Assembly: GCA_020026415.1 (NCBI GenBank)
Contig: JAHHQL010000003.1
Coordinates: forward strand, 99,910-163,909
Length of the DNA: 64,000 bases
Direction: 5' to 3'
Source of the DNA: Alistipes sp.
GTDB taxonomy: Bacteria > Bacteroidota > Bacteroidia > Bacteroidales > Rikenellaceae
Both the position numbers and the translations under genes were made by a program. Below, one piece after another: positions 16,231 through 24,955 of this stretch; positions within the stretch are counted from its first letter, which is position 1; the number at the start of each line of letters is the position of its first letter. Under the pieces are notes generated by a model. That model made no database searches. It saw only the letters and a list, made by a program, of their open reading frames with translations, and was not told the origin of the DNA.

Positions 16231-18561
16231 ATGAAAATCAACAAAATACTTTTCACGGGTCTTTTCGGACTCGCCACCTTCCTGTCCGCTCACGCACAGG
16301 AAGTACGCGGTACGGTCGTCGATGAACAAAAAGAAATCCTTGTCGGCGCATCGGTCTATTGGGCAGACACCCGCGTGGGTACGAGCGTCGATGTCGAAGG
16401 ACGCTTCCATCTGCACCGCGTCAAAGGCTACGACCGCCTCGTGGCCTCGTTTTTGGGCTATCTCAACGACACGATTCAAGTCAAAGAGGGTGTCAGCCTT
16501 GCCGATTTCGTCCTCAAGCCCGAAGGCATGGGACTTGAAACCGTCGTCATCAACTCCAACCAGAGCGGCAACTACGTCAAACGTATGGGTACCGTGAAAA
16601 CCGAGATGATCTCGTTCGCGGGTCTGTGCAAAATGGCATGTTGCAATCTTGCCGAATCATTCGAGAACTCGGCATCGGTGACCGTCGGTTACAGCGATGC
16701 CATTTCGGGTGCGCGTCAGATCAAGATGCTCGGTCTGGCAGGTACCTACACCCAGATTCTCGACGAAAACCGCCCCATCATGCGCGGTCTGAGTACCCCC
16801 TACGGACTGAGTTATACGCCGGGTATGTGGCTCAACTCGATTCAGGTTTCCAAAGGCGTGTCGTCCGTGACAGCAGGACACGAAGCCATCACCGGACAGA
16901 TCAACCTCGAACACCGCAAACCGACCGATTCGGAGCGTCTGTTCGTCAATCTCTACCTCGATGACGAGTTGCGTCCCGAGGCGAACATCTCGTCGGCAAT
17001 TCCGATCAACGACCGCCTCTCGACCGTCCTGCTGTTGCACGGCTCGGCCGACACCGAAGCACGCAGCATGCACCACATGGACAAGAACCACGACGGCTTC
17101 CGCGATATGCCCCGTTCGAACCAGATCAACGTGGCAAACCGCTGGCTCTACACCGCACCGAGCGGTTTCCAGTTGCGTTGGGGTGCGAAATACACGCAGG
17201 AGGAACGCCTCGGCGGACAACTCCGCTACAAACGCAGCATGCGCGATCGGATGCACTCGGCATGGCAGGACGAGGAGACCCTCTACGGCTCGTTCATCCG
17301 CAACCGCAATGCAGGAGCCTACATCAAGGCGGCAAAACCCGTCGGACGCTCGGTTTACGACCTCTTCGAAGAGAACGAACTGCGCTCGAACATCGCGTTT
17401 GTGGCCGACTTCGACCACTTCAACGAGGATGCCTACTTCGGTCTGAACAACTACAAGGGTAACGAAAATTCGCTGGCGGCAACCCTCATGTACAACCACT
17501 ATTTCACGACCCGTTCGTCGCTGATCATCGGATCGCAACTCCACCTGCAATATTTCGACGAGCAGTTGGACAACAACACTCCGTGGATCGCGCAGTCGCC
17601 CGCCCTTCACTACAATCTCGACCGCAACGAGCGCGAGGCCGGTCTTTTCACCGAATACACCTACACCGTCAAAGAGAAATTGTCGCTGGTGGCGGGTATT
17701 CGCGGAGACTACAACCACTACTACGACCGATTCTTCCTTACACCGCGCGGCCACATCAAATGGGATCCGAGCCGTTCGACCACCCTGCGCCTGTCGGCAG
17801 GTTTGGGCTACCGCTCGACGAACATCATCACCGACCACATCGGGATCCTCACCACAGGTCGTCAGATCCGCCTTTCCGAGGCATTCCGCGACATCGACCG
17901 CATGGAGAAGGCTCTGACCTTGGGCGGCAGCATCACACAGACGTTCGGTCTGGTAAAAAAGGACGATGCCACGCTGAGCCTCGACTACTTCCGCACGGAG
18001 TTCTACAACTCGGTGGTGGTCGATCAGGAGTACTCGCCCTCCGAGATCATGATCTACAACACCGACGGCCGTTCCTACACCGACACCTATCAGGTCGATT
18101 TCACGTGGACGCCCGTCGAGCGACTGGACATCTTCGCCACGTTCCGTTACACCAATTCGTCGATGACGATCAATCGTCCCGACGGCACGACCGCCAAGGT
18201 TGAACGTCCGCTCGTCAGCCAGTACAAAACGCTTCTGAACATTCAGTACGCCACCAAGTTCCGCCGCTGGACGTTCGATGCCACGGCACAATACAACGGC
18301 GGTTCGCGCATCCCCACGCAGACGGGTGTTTTGGCCGATGCCTACCACACGCCCGCCTACCCCGTGTTCTTCGCACAGATCACCCGCAAGGTGGGTCGTT
18401 TCGACCTCTACCTCGGTTGCGAGAACATCGCCGACTACCGCCAGAAAGATCCGATCATGGGTGCCGACCGCCCCTTCTCGACGGCCTTCAACTCGATGAA
18501 CGTGTGGGGTCCGCTCATGGGTCGCAAGTTCTACTTCGGCCTGCGCTTTAACTTATATTAA
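16231..18561 (+). CDS. TonB-dependent outer-membrane receptor, probably for a metal
   Basis: 776 residues with a signal peptide (MKINKILFTGLFGLATFLSA). A carboxypeptidase-like beta-sandwich (about 22-105, EVRGTVVDEQKEILVGASVY) is followed by the plug with the marked sequence CKMACCNLAESFENSAS and SDAISGARQIKMLGL, then a long barrel ending in an aromatic FNLY. The Cys-containing plug and the next gene, a periplasmic HMA-domain protein, point to copper or another soft metal, not to glycans: there is no SusD partner. Uptake would need TonB with an ExbB/ExbD pair. Substrate is inferred from context only. Confidence 0.85.
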   Translation: MKINKILFTGLFGLATFLSAHAQEVRGTVVDEQKEILVGASVYWADTRVGTSVDVEGRFHLHRVKGYDRLVASFLGYLNDTIQVKEGVSLADFVLKPEGMGLETVVINSNQSGNYVKRMGTVKTEMISFAGLCKMACCNLAESFENSASVTVGYSDAISGARQIKMLGLAGTYTQILDENRPIMRGLSTPYGLSYTPGMWLNSIQVSKGVSSVTAGHEAITGQINLEHRKPTDSERLFVNLYLDDELRPEANISSAIPINDRLSTVLLLHGSADTEARSMHHMDKNHDGFRDMPRSNQINVANRWLYTAPSGFQLRWGAKYTQEERLGGQLRYKRSMRDRMHSAWQDEETLYGSFIRNRNAGAYIKAAKPVGRSVYDLFEENELRSNIAFVADFDHFNEDAYFGLNNYKGNENSLAATLMYNHYFTTRSSLIIGSQLHLQYFDEQLDNNTPWIAQSPALHYNLDRNEREAGLFTEYTYTVKEKLSLVAGIRGDYNHYYDRFFLTPRGHIKWDPSRSTTLRLSAGLGYRSTNIITDHIGILTTGRQIRLSEAFRDIDRMEKALTLGGSITQTFGLVKKDDATLSLDYFRTEFYNSVVVDQEYSPSEIMIYNTDGRSYTDTYQVDFTWTPVERLDIFATFRYTNSSMTINRPDGTTAKVERPLVSQYKTLLNIQYATKFRRWTFDATAQYNGGSRIPTQTGVLADAYHTPAYPVFFAQITRKVGRFDLYLGCENIADYRQKDPIMGADRPFSTAFNSMNVWGPLMGRKFYFGLRFNLY

Positions 18562-18593
18562 CAGAGTGTAAAAACTTTAAAACATCCGATACC

Positions 18594-18914
18594 ATGAAAA
18601 AAATTATCTTGCTCACGCTGGCTCTCGTGATGAGCCTGACGATTGCGGCGGCCAAAGCCCCCGCCCGGAAAACCGTCAAGACGACGGTCTTCACCACCGA
18701 TCTCCACTGCCACAGTTGTGTCAATAAGATCATGAACAACGTACCGATGTTCGGCAAAGGTGTCAAAGACGTGAAAGTAAACATAGATACCAAAGAGGTG
18801 ACAATCGTTTACGATGCCTCGAAAAACACGGATCAGCATCTGATCGAAGCCTTCCGTTCTCTGAAGATCAACGCTGAAGTAAAAGATAAAAAACCCGCTC
18901 CCGAAAAGAAATAA
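18594..18914 (+). CDS. Exported heavy-metal-associated (HMA) domain protein
   Basis: 106 residues: signal peptide (MKKIILLTLALVMSLTIAAA), one HMA domain with the metal loop DLHCHSCVNKI (CxxC form), and a charged Lys/Glu tail. HMA domains bind Cu(I), Zn or Hg through the two cysteines, here in the periplasm. It starts 32 bases after the TonB receptor and ends the operon at a strong terminator, so it likely takes metal delivered by the receptor. A CopZ-like chaperone would normally lack the signal peptide. Confidence 0.85.
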   Translation: MKKIILLTLALVMSLTIAAAKAPARKTVKTTVFTTDLHCHSCVNKIMNNVPMFGKGVKDVKVNIDTKEVTIVYDASKNTDQHLIEAFRSLKINAEVKDKKPAPEKK

Positions 18915-18929
18915 TCGGGCGCAAAAACA

Positions 18930-18969
18930 AACGGGCGGGAAACCTTAAAAGGTTTCCCGCCCGTTTTTA
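18930..18969 (+). terminator. Terminator of the metal-uptake operon
   Basis: ACGGGCGGGAAACC-ttaaaa-GGTTTCCCGCCCGT, fourteen pairs, then TTTT. Confidence 0.92.
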
Positions 18970-18974
18970 TGGAC

Positions 18975-19010
18975 ACAAAAACGGGTCGCACTTCGGAAGT
19001 GCGACCCGTT
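18975..19010 (-). terminator. Terminator after yidC
   Basis: AACGGGTCGCACTT-cgg-AAGTGCGACCCGTT. The plus-side A-run gives a T-run on the minus strand. It lies 24 bases past the yidC stop. Confidence 0.9.
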
Positions 19011-19033
19011 TCGTGTACGGATTCGTTGTCCGC

Positions 19034-20980
19034 TTATTTCTTGTTGTTTCTCATGCGTGTCTCCTGTTCGCGCATAAGTTCCTCGTAACGAGCCTGAAAA
19101 CGCGATTTCTTGCCGTTCGATTTCTTGGCGGCATTGGCATTCATGATCGCCTGAATCTTCGTGTCATCGACGAAGTGGCGGATGATCTGCGTCTGACCGA
19201 TCGTGAAGAGGTTCGACAGCAGGTAGTAGTAACACAAACCGCTCGAATAGGAGTTGAACCACAGGAGCATCATGATCGGCATCAGATAAACCATCATGAA
19301 CTTCATGCCGGCCATCTGAGGCTGCGAGGCCGAGGTCTGGTTGTAGTTGTAGAGCGAGTAGCCGAACAACGACACCGCCATCAAGAGGGCAAACAGACTG
19401 ATGTGGTCTCCGTACATCGGGATCGAGAACGGCAACTGAAGAATACTGTCGTAAGACGAAAGATCATCGGCCCACAGGAACGACTGCCCGCGCAACTCGA
19501 TTGATGCGGGGAAGAAGCGGAACATGGCGTAGAGGATCGGCAACTGGATGAGCATCGGAATGCAACCGCCTGCGGGGTTGATGCCTGCCTTGCGGTAGAG
19601 TTGCATGGTCTCCTGCTGACGCTTCATGGCGTCTTCGGGTTTGGGGTATTTCTTGTTGATCTCCTCGGTCTGCGGCTTGATCAGACGCATTTTGGCCATC
19701 GAGACATAACTCTTGTAGGTCATCGGCGAAATGACCAACTTGACAAGCAGCACCAGAATGAAGATGATGATACCGAAGTTGGCGACATACTGGCGCAGGA
19801 AGTCGAATACGGGGATCACGCAATAGCGGTTCACCCATCCGAAGATTCCCCAGCCCAGCGGGACGAGACGTTCGAGATAAAGATCGCCGTAGCGTTCGCT
19901 TTCGTCGGCCACGTTCTTCAGAATCGAGAATTTGTTCGGGCCGAAGTAGAATCCGAAGTCGAACTGCGAGCCATCACCTTCAAACGGGACGGACATCTCC
20001 GACGAGAAACGCTTGATGAATCCCGAACCGGGCTGATCCGTATCGAACTTCACGTTGGCATAACCCAAGTTCTTCGTGGCGATGAACACCGATGAGAAAT
20101 ACTGCTGTTTGAAGGCCACCCAGTTCACCTGCGAGGTCAATTCCTCTCCCTTCGATGCCTCGGCCATGCCGATGTCGTCGATCGAGGTCTCGCCGGGCAG
20201 ACGATAGGCGATCGTCGTGTACATATTTTCGTTCTTGAAGCCCTTCTCGTTCTGGTAGGAGGTGTTTGCCCACGTGATGTTCAGAAGCGACTGGTTGGCC
20301 ATGAGTTGAGCCATGCCCACCCATTTCACGTCGTAATCCACCAGAAACTTGTCGGCCTCGTGCTCACCGCCACGGATCGTGTAGTGATACTCCAGAGCCG
20401 ACTCCTCGGCAAATTTCAGACGCATCACCACCTTCGAATTACCCTCCGTGTCCTTCACGACGGGATCAGCCTCGAACGTATAGTCGCGCGTATTGACGGG
20501 GACGTTGTTCAAGCCGTTCTTCACGAAGAACGAAAGGTTGAAATCGGCGGTCGTCGGATCGAACATCTCGACGGGTTGTCCGTCTTTATCCTCGGCATAT
20601 TTCGTGTAATTCTTCAGCGTAACGCCCGTAATCTGACCTCCGCGGGTCGAAAATCGCACCTTGATTTCATCATTCTCGACCACGAACTCCTCGGCCTCAC
20701 GGCTCTGGGCAGCAGCCAGATACTCGCCCTCGCGGGCAATTCTCTTCTCCAATGCGGCAGCGGCGATCTCTTCGGGCGTGCGGGTATCGGCCTGCAACTC
20801 CACCTTTGTCGAATCTGCGGCAACGGGTTCGGGGGCATTTGCGGCGGCAATCGAATCCTGCTGCATCTGCCACTCAGCCATGGTACGCTGGTTTTCGGCC
20901 TGCTCCTTATTGCTCAAATAGGCGAATCCGAAAAACAGGATGCCCATAAGAACAATACCAATAATTGTCTTTTTATCCAT
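19034..20980 (-). CDS. yidC: Membrane protein insertase YidC
   Basis: 648 residues. An N-terminal membrane anchor (KTIIGIVLMGILFFGFAYLS) is followed by a large periplasmic domain (about residues 25-375) and the conserved C-terminal five-helix core (GIIIFILVLLVKLVISPMTY, AGINPAGGCIPMLIQLPILY, GMKFMMVYLMPIMMLLWFNS). The tail is basic and faces the cytosol. It inserts membrane proteins alone or with SecYEG. It lies 170 bases downstream of pyrG in the same direction, with a palindromic repeat in the gap, so it may be read through from the DUF349-pyrG unit. Confidence 0.95.
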   Translation of the reverse strand: MDKKTIIGIVLMGILFFGFAYLSNKEQAENQRTMAEWQMQQDSIAAANAPEPVAADSTKVELQADTRTPEEIAAAALEKRIAREGEYLAAAQSREAEEFVVENDEIKVRFSTRGGQITGVTLKNYTKYAEDKDGQPVEMFDPTTADFNLSFFVKNGLNNVPVNTRDYTFEADPVVKDTEGNSKVVMRLKFAEESALEYHYTIRGGEHEADKFLVDYDVKWVGMAQLMANQSLLNITWANTSYQNEKGFKNENMYTTIAYRLPGETSIDDIGMAEASKGEELTSQVNWVAFKQQYFSSVFIATKNLGYANVKFDTDQPGSGFIKRFSSEMSVPFEGDGSQFDFGFYFGPNKFSILKNVADESERYGDLYLERLVPLGWGIFGWVNRYCVIPVFDFLRQYVANFGIIIFILVLLVKLVISPMTYKSYVSMAKMRLIKPQTEEINKKYPKPEDAMKRQQETMQLYRKAGINPAGGCIPMLIQLPILYAMFRFFPASIELRGQSFLWADDLSSYDSILQLPFSIPMYGDHISLFALLMAVSLFGYSLYNYNQTSASQPQMAGMKFMMVYLMPIMMLLWFNSYSSGLCYYYLLSNLFTIGQTQIIRHFVDDTKIQAIMNANAAKKSNGKKSRFQARYEELMREQETRMRNNKK

Positions 20981-21050
20981 TTATATATTACTTTTTTAAG
21001 GTTCCGTCCCGGTGTTCTGCCCCTCGTTGAAGCCCTCTTCCATTAGATGC

Positions 21051-21124
21051 CAAGTCCCCTCGACAGAGGGGATTTGACAGGGAATCGGGACAACCGATCG
21101 GGAAATCGCGCCCCTTCAGGGGTG
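21051..21124. repeat. Short palindromic intergenic repeat between pyrG and yidC
   Basis: Two small hairpins: CCCCTC-gaca-GAGGGG (21056-21071) and GCGCCCCT-tc-AGGGGTGC (about 21108-21125). The run CCCCTC..GAGGGGATTT..AGGGAAT closely resembles a sequence at 63938-63971, so this may be an interspersed extragenic element. No T-run follows, so it is not a clear terminator. Confidence 0.5.
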
Positions 21125-21150
21125 CCAACACTGTTCGAATCCTGCGTGTG

Positions 21151-22776
21151 TTATTTCTTCTCTTCGGAATACTCCAGCGCGGCCTTCACAAATGCCACAA
21201 ACAGGGGAGAGGGATTGTGAACCGTACTCTTGTATTCGGGATGATACTGCGTACCGATGAACCAGCGGAGTTCGGGAATCTCGACAACCTCCACCAGACC
21301 CGTTTCGGGGTTCGTGCCGACGGTCTTCATGCCTGCGGCCTCGAACTGATCGCGATACTCGCTGTTAAACTCATAACGGTGGCGGTGACGCTCCGAGATG
21401 TTGAGTTTTCCGTAAGCCTCGGCAACCTTCGAGCCTCTGCGCAAGGTACAGGGATAAGCACCCAGACGCATCGTGCCGCCCTTTGCGGTCACTTCTTTCT
21501 GTTCCTCCATCAGATCAATCACGGGATGTGTCGTCTTGGTCTCCATCTCCACCGAGTTGGCATCCGTCCAACCCAGCACGTTGCGGGCGAACTCGATCAC
21601 GGCACACTGCATACCCAGACAAATTCCCAAAAACGGGATGTTGTTTTCGCGGGCATACTTCACACCGAGAATCTTACCCTCGATACCGCGATTACCGAAA
21701 CCGGGAGCAACCAAAATACCGTTCATGCCGCCCAAGGTCTCCCCGATGTTGGCTTCGGTGAGTTTCTCGGAATTTACATAGCAGAGTTTCACCTTGCACT
21801 TGTTCACGGCACCTGCATGCACGAACGATTCGCTGATCGACTTGTAGGCATCGGGCAGTTCGGTATATTTACCGACCAGAGCGATCTTGATGACCTTCGT
21901 CGGGTTCTTCACGCGCTCCACGAAATCGCGCCATGCGTCCATATCGGGTTCCTGATCGGCGGGCATGTCGAGTTTCGAGAGGACGACCTCGTCCAGATGC
22001 TGTTCGTGCATCTTCAAAGGCACCTCGTAGATGGTCGGCACGTCGATCGACTCCATCACGGCATTGGCATCGACGTTGCAGAACAGGGCGACCTTACGCT
22101 TCAGATCGGCCGACAGCGGATGCTCGGTACGCAGAACGAGGATGTCGGGCTGCAAACCGTTCTCCAACAAGGCCTTCACCGAGTGCTGCGTGGGTTTGGT
22201 CTTCAACTCGCCCGAAGCGGCCAGATAAGGGATCAGGGTCAGGTGAACCAGACAGGTGTTCTTCACGCCCAACTGGTAGCGCAACTGACGCACCGACTCG
22301 ATGAACGGCAGCGACTCGATGTCGCCGACCGTACCGCCGATCTCGGTGATGATCACATCGTAGATCTTCTGCTGACCGAGCAACTGGATGCGACGCTTGA
22401 TCTCGTCGGTGATGTGGGGAATGACCTGCACGGTCTTACCCAGATATTCGCCCTTACGCTCCTTCTCGATGACGCTCTTGTAGATACGTCCCGTCGTGAC
22501 GTTGTTGGCACGCGAGGTGGGATGGTTCGTGAAACGCTCGTAGTGTCCCAAGTCGAGGTCGGTTTCCGTACCGTCCTCCGTCACATAGCATTCGCCGTGC
22601 TCGTAGGGGTTAAGCGTTCCCGGATCCACATTGATGTAGGGATCGAGTTTCTGAATGGTCACCGAATAGCCGCGAGCCTGCAACAGGCGGGCAATAGATG
22701 ATGAAATAATTCCTTTACCGAGCGACGAAGCGACACCGCCCGTAACAAAAATGTACTTAGGTTTGGAAAGTTTCAT
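21151..22776 (-). CDS. pyrG: CTP synthase
   Basis: 541 residues, full length. N-terminal synthetase domain: KYIFVTGGVASSLGKGIISS (ATP loop), then EVGGT-type TEIGGTVGDIESLPF. C-terminal class I glutamine amidotransferase: GFGNRGIEGK, nucleophile Cys in FLGICLGMQCAVIEFAR, and the His/Glu pair in QYHPEYKS. It converts UTP, glutamine and ATP to CTP. It begins seven bases after the DUF349 gene, so the two are co-transcribed. Confidence 0.97.
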   Translation of the reverse strand: MKLSKPKYIFVTGGVASSLGKGIISSSIARLLQARGYSVTIQKLDPYINVDPGTLNPYEHGECYVTEDGTETDLDLGHYERFTNHPTSRANNVTTGRIYKSVIEKERKGEYLGKTVQVIPHITDEIKRRIQLLGQQKIYDVIITEIGGTVGDIESLPFIESVRQLRYQLGVKNTCLVHLTLIPYLAASGELKTKPTQHSVKALLENGLQPDILVLRTEHPLSADLKRKVALFCNVDANAVMESIDVPTIYEVPLKMHEQHLDEVVLSKLDMPADQEPDMDAWRDFVERVKNPTKVIKIALVGKYTELPDAYKSISESFVHAGAVNKCKVKLCYVNSEKLTEANIGETLGGMNGILVAPGFGNRGIEGKILGVKYARENNIPFLGICLGMQCAVIEFARNVLGWTDANSVEMETKTTHPVIDLMEEQKEVTAKGGTMRLGAYPCTLRRGSKVAEAYGKLNISERHRHRYEFNSEYRDQFEAAGMKTVGTNPETGLVEVVEIPELRWFIGTQYHPEYKSTVHNPSPLFVAFVKAALEYSEEKK

Positions 22777-22783
22777 TTCTTCT

Positions 22784-24793
22784 TTATTTATCGTTGTTTT
22801 CTTTCGAATTTTGCTGTGCTTCCGAGTCGATCATACGAACCTTCTCGATATTTTGTGCGATCTCCTGCCGGATGCGGTCGATCTTCTGACGCACCTCGGC
22901 CACCAGCGAATCGGCGTTCTTTGACTTGGAGAAGAATCCGATGTTGTTCTCCAGCAGAGCGATCTCCTGCTCCATCTGGCGCACCTTGTTGTAGAGGTGT
23001 TCGCGCTCCGAACGCAGGCGTTTTTCACCGCCCTGACGCATCGACGACACCTTGTCGCGGAAACGGTTCATCGAGCGGTCGCGCTCCGACGAACGCAGGG
23101 CATCGAACAGCGAATCGACTGCCGCCTTGTAGCGTTTCTGAATGGCATCCTTCTGTCTGATGGGCACGAAACCGATCTCGCCCCAACGGCGTTGGAACGA
23201 GCGGATCACTTCGTAACCACCGGCCTTGACATCGGCCGAAGCCATCTCGTCGAGCAGAGCCTGCTTGCGGCGCAGGTTCTCTTCGTGCTCGGCATCCATG
23301 CTCGAAAAATGAGCGGCTTTGCGCTCGAAAAATTTGTCACATGCGGCGCGGAAGCGTTTCCACAAGGCATCCGAATGACGGCGCGATACGGCTCCGATCT
23401 TCTTCCAGCGTGCCTGCAAAGCGATCAGATCCTCCGTGGCCTTCTTCCACTCCTCGCTGTTTGCGAGCGATTCGGCGGCCTCGCAAATTTCGTTCTTGAG
23501 TTGGAGGTTATGTTCCATTTCGACCTTCACACCGGCGTAGAAGTTGCGTTTGAGTTCAAAGAACTTGTCGCACGCCATGCGGAAGCGTTCGTAAATGCGG
23601 TTGTTGTTTTTCTTGGGGGCAAAGCCGATGGTCTTCCACGTTTTCTGGATCTCCAGCAAACGGTCGCTGGCCTTGTTCCACTCCTTGCGCGAGGTGAGCG
23701 GCTGCGCGGAGAGTTCCTCGGCGGCCTCGCACAGACCCGCCTTGAGTTCGAGGTTCTTCAACTGCTCGTTCTTGAGTTGTTCGAAATGCTCCTGATGACG
23801 TTTGTTGATGCGGCTCGATGCGGCCTTGAAACGTTCCCACAACGACTCCTTAAATTCGTTCGCCACGGGACCCGTCTCGCGCCACTCGTCGTGCAGACGC
23901 TGCAACTTGTGGAAGGCCTCAACGACCGAGTCCTCCATCAGAAGGGCTTCGGCAGCCTCACACAACCGGACTTTCTGCTCGTAGTTCTTCTTCAAGTCCA
24001 GATCGCGCAGTTCCTTGTTGATCTTGATGAACGAATAGAAATTCTCGACATGGAGGTTGTAGGTCTCCCACAGATCCTTCACGTTTTGGGCGGGAACAAG
24101 CCCCGTATCCTTCCAACGCTGCTGCAATTCGCGGAACTTGTTGAACGTATGATTGAGCGTCTCGTCGGAATTAACCAGTTCCTTCAACTCCTCGATGATG
24201 CCGAGTTTGATGCGGAGGTTCTCCTCCTTCTCGGCTTCGAGGCCTGCCATAAATTCGTCTCTGAGGCGACGATACTCACGGAAATATTCTTTCAGTTTGA
24301 TTTCGGCACCATCGACCTGCGGGGTGAACTCCTCGGCGGGAGCACCACTCTCAAGATAGGCGCGACGCTGGGTCTCGACCTCCTGACGGCGCAAACGATA
24401 AAAGGCAATCTTCAAAGCCTCCACTTCACGGCGCAACGACTGCACGGGCTGCTCTTCAAGCATGCGGCGGAACATATCGAGGATCTCCTCCTTGCTCTTA
24501 CCGGCAAATTTGTCGGTGTCGGCCTCGCCCATTTCGATTTCGTCGTCCTCTTCCAGACCCGCCTCACGCGCGGCAAGTGCGGCATCCTCGTTCGAAAAAT
24601 CGACCACCTCGGCCGACTGCGCGCGTTCTTCATCGTTGTCGCACGCCGCATCGGACACGTTTTGGGATTCCGTTCGGACGGATGATTGGGGTTGGTCGGC
24701 ACAATTTACGGCCGGGGAAGTTCTCTGAACATCTTCAGCATTGCCGCTGACTTGCTCTTCGGGAGCAGAAAGTGTTGGTTTTTCAGTAGCCAT
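22784..24793 (-). CDS. DUF349-repeat coiled-coil protein
   Basis: 669 residues. An acidic, low-complexity N-terminus of about 100 residues is followed by five DUF349 repeats (about residues 160-560). Each is marked by a WxxxG core: RWKDTGLVPAQ, EWRETGPVANEF, TWKTIGFAPKK, RWKKIGAVSRR, RWGEIGFVPIR. The C-terminus is a long coiled coil (about 575-655). No signal peptide, so cytosolic. The function of DUF349 proteins is not established; they are conserved across Bacteroidetes. It is the promoter-proximal gene of a unit with pyrG, with a -7 box TATATTTG at 24851-24844 (minus strand). Confidence 0.85.
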   Translation of the reverse strand: MATEKPTLSAPEEQVSGNAEDVQRTSPAVNCADQPQSSVRTESQNVSDAACDNDEERAQSAEVVDFSNEDAALAAREAGLEEDDEIEMGEADTDKFAGKSKEEILDMFRRMLEEQPVQSLRREVEALKIAFYRLRRQEVETQRRAYLESGAPAEEFTPQVDGAEIKLKEYFREYRRLRDEFMAGLEAEKEENLRIKLGIIEELKELVNSDETLNHTFNKFRELQQRWKDTGLVPAQNVKDLWETYNLHVENFYSFIKINKELRDLDLKKNYEQKVRLCEAAEALLMEDSVVEAFHKLQRLHDEWRETGPVANEFKESLWERFKAASSRINKRHQEHFEQLKNEQLKNLELKAGLCEAAEELSAQPLTSRKEWNKASDRLLEIQKTWKTIGFAPKKNNNRIYERFRMACDKFFELKRNFYAGVKVEMEHNLQLKNEICEAAESLANSEEWKKATEDLIALQARWKKIGAVSRRHSDALWKRFRAACDKFFERKAAHFSSMDAEHEENLRRKQALLDEMASADVKAGGYEVIRSFQRRWGEIGFVPIRQKDAIQKRYKAAVDSLFDALRSSERDRSMNRFRDKVSSMRQGGEKRLRSEREHLYNKVRQMEQEIALLENNIGFFSKSKNADSLVAEVRQKIDRIRQEIAQNIEKVRMIDSEAQQNSKENNDK

Positions 24794-24910
24794 CTCAGTA
24801 GTCTTTTTGATTCCGATTCATACACGACAGCATATAAATCTTGCAAATATAACCATATTATATGGATTTCGGAAGTTTTACCGCCAAAAGATTCGCCCCG
24901 AAATCCACGA

Positions 24911-24954
24911 AAAATGCCGTCTGAAACGATTTTCGATCCTTCAGACGGCATTTT
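24911..24954. terminator. Terminator after the DEAD-box helicase gene
   Basis: AAAATGCCGTCTGAA (24911-24925) pairs with TTCAGACGGCATTTT (24940-24954), fifteen pairs with a 14-base loop. The A-run at the left arm supplies a T-run on the minus strand directly after the helicase stop. Confidence 0.85.
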
Positions 24955-24955
24955 G

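Noticed and set aside
16657..18348. Long minus-strand frame opposite the TonB receptor
   Set aside because: Shadow frame; the product is rich in Val, Arg and His, as expected from reversed codons.
21148..22701. Plus-strand frame opposite pyrG
   Set aside because: Antisense shadow of CTP synthase; no independent support.
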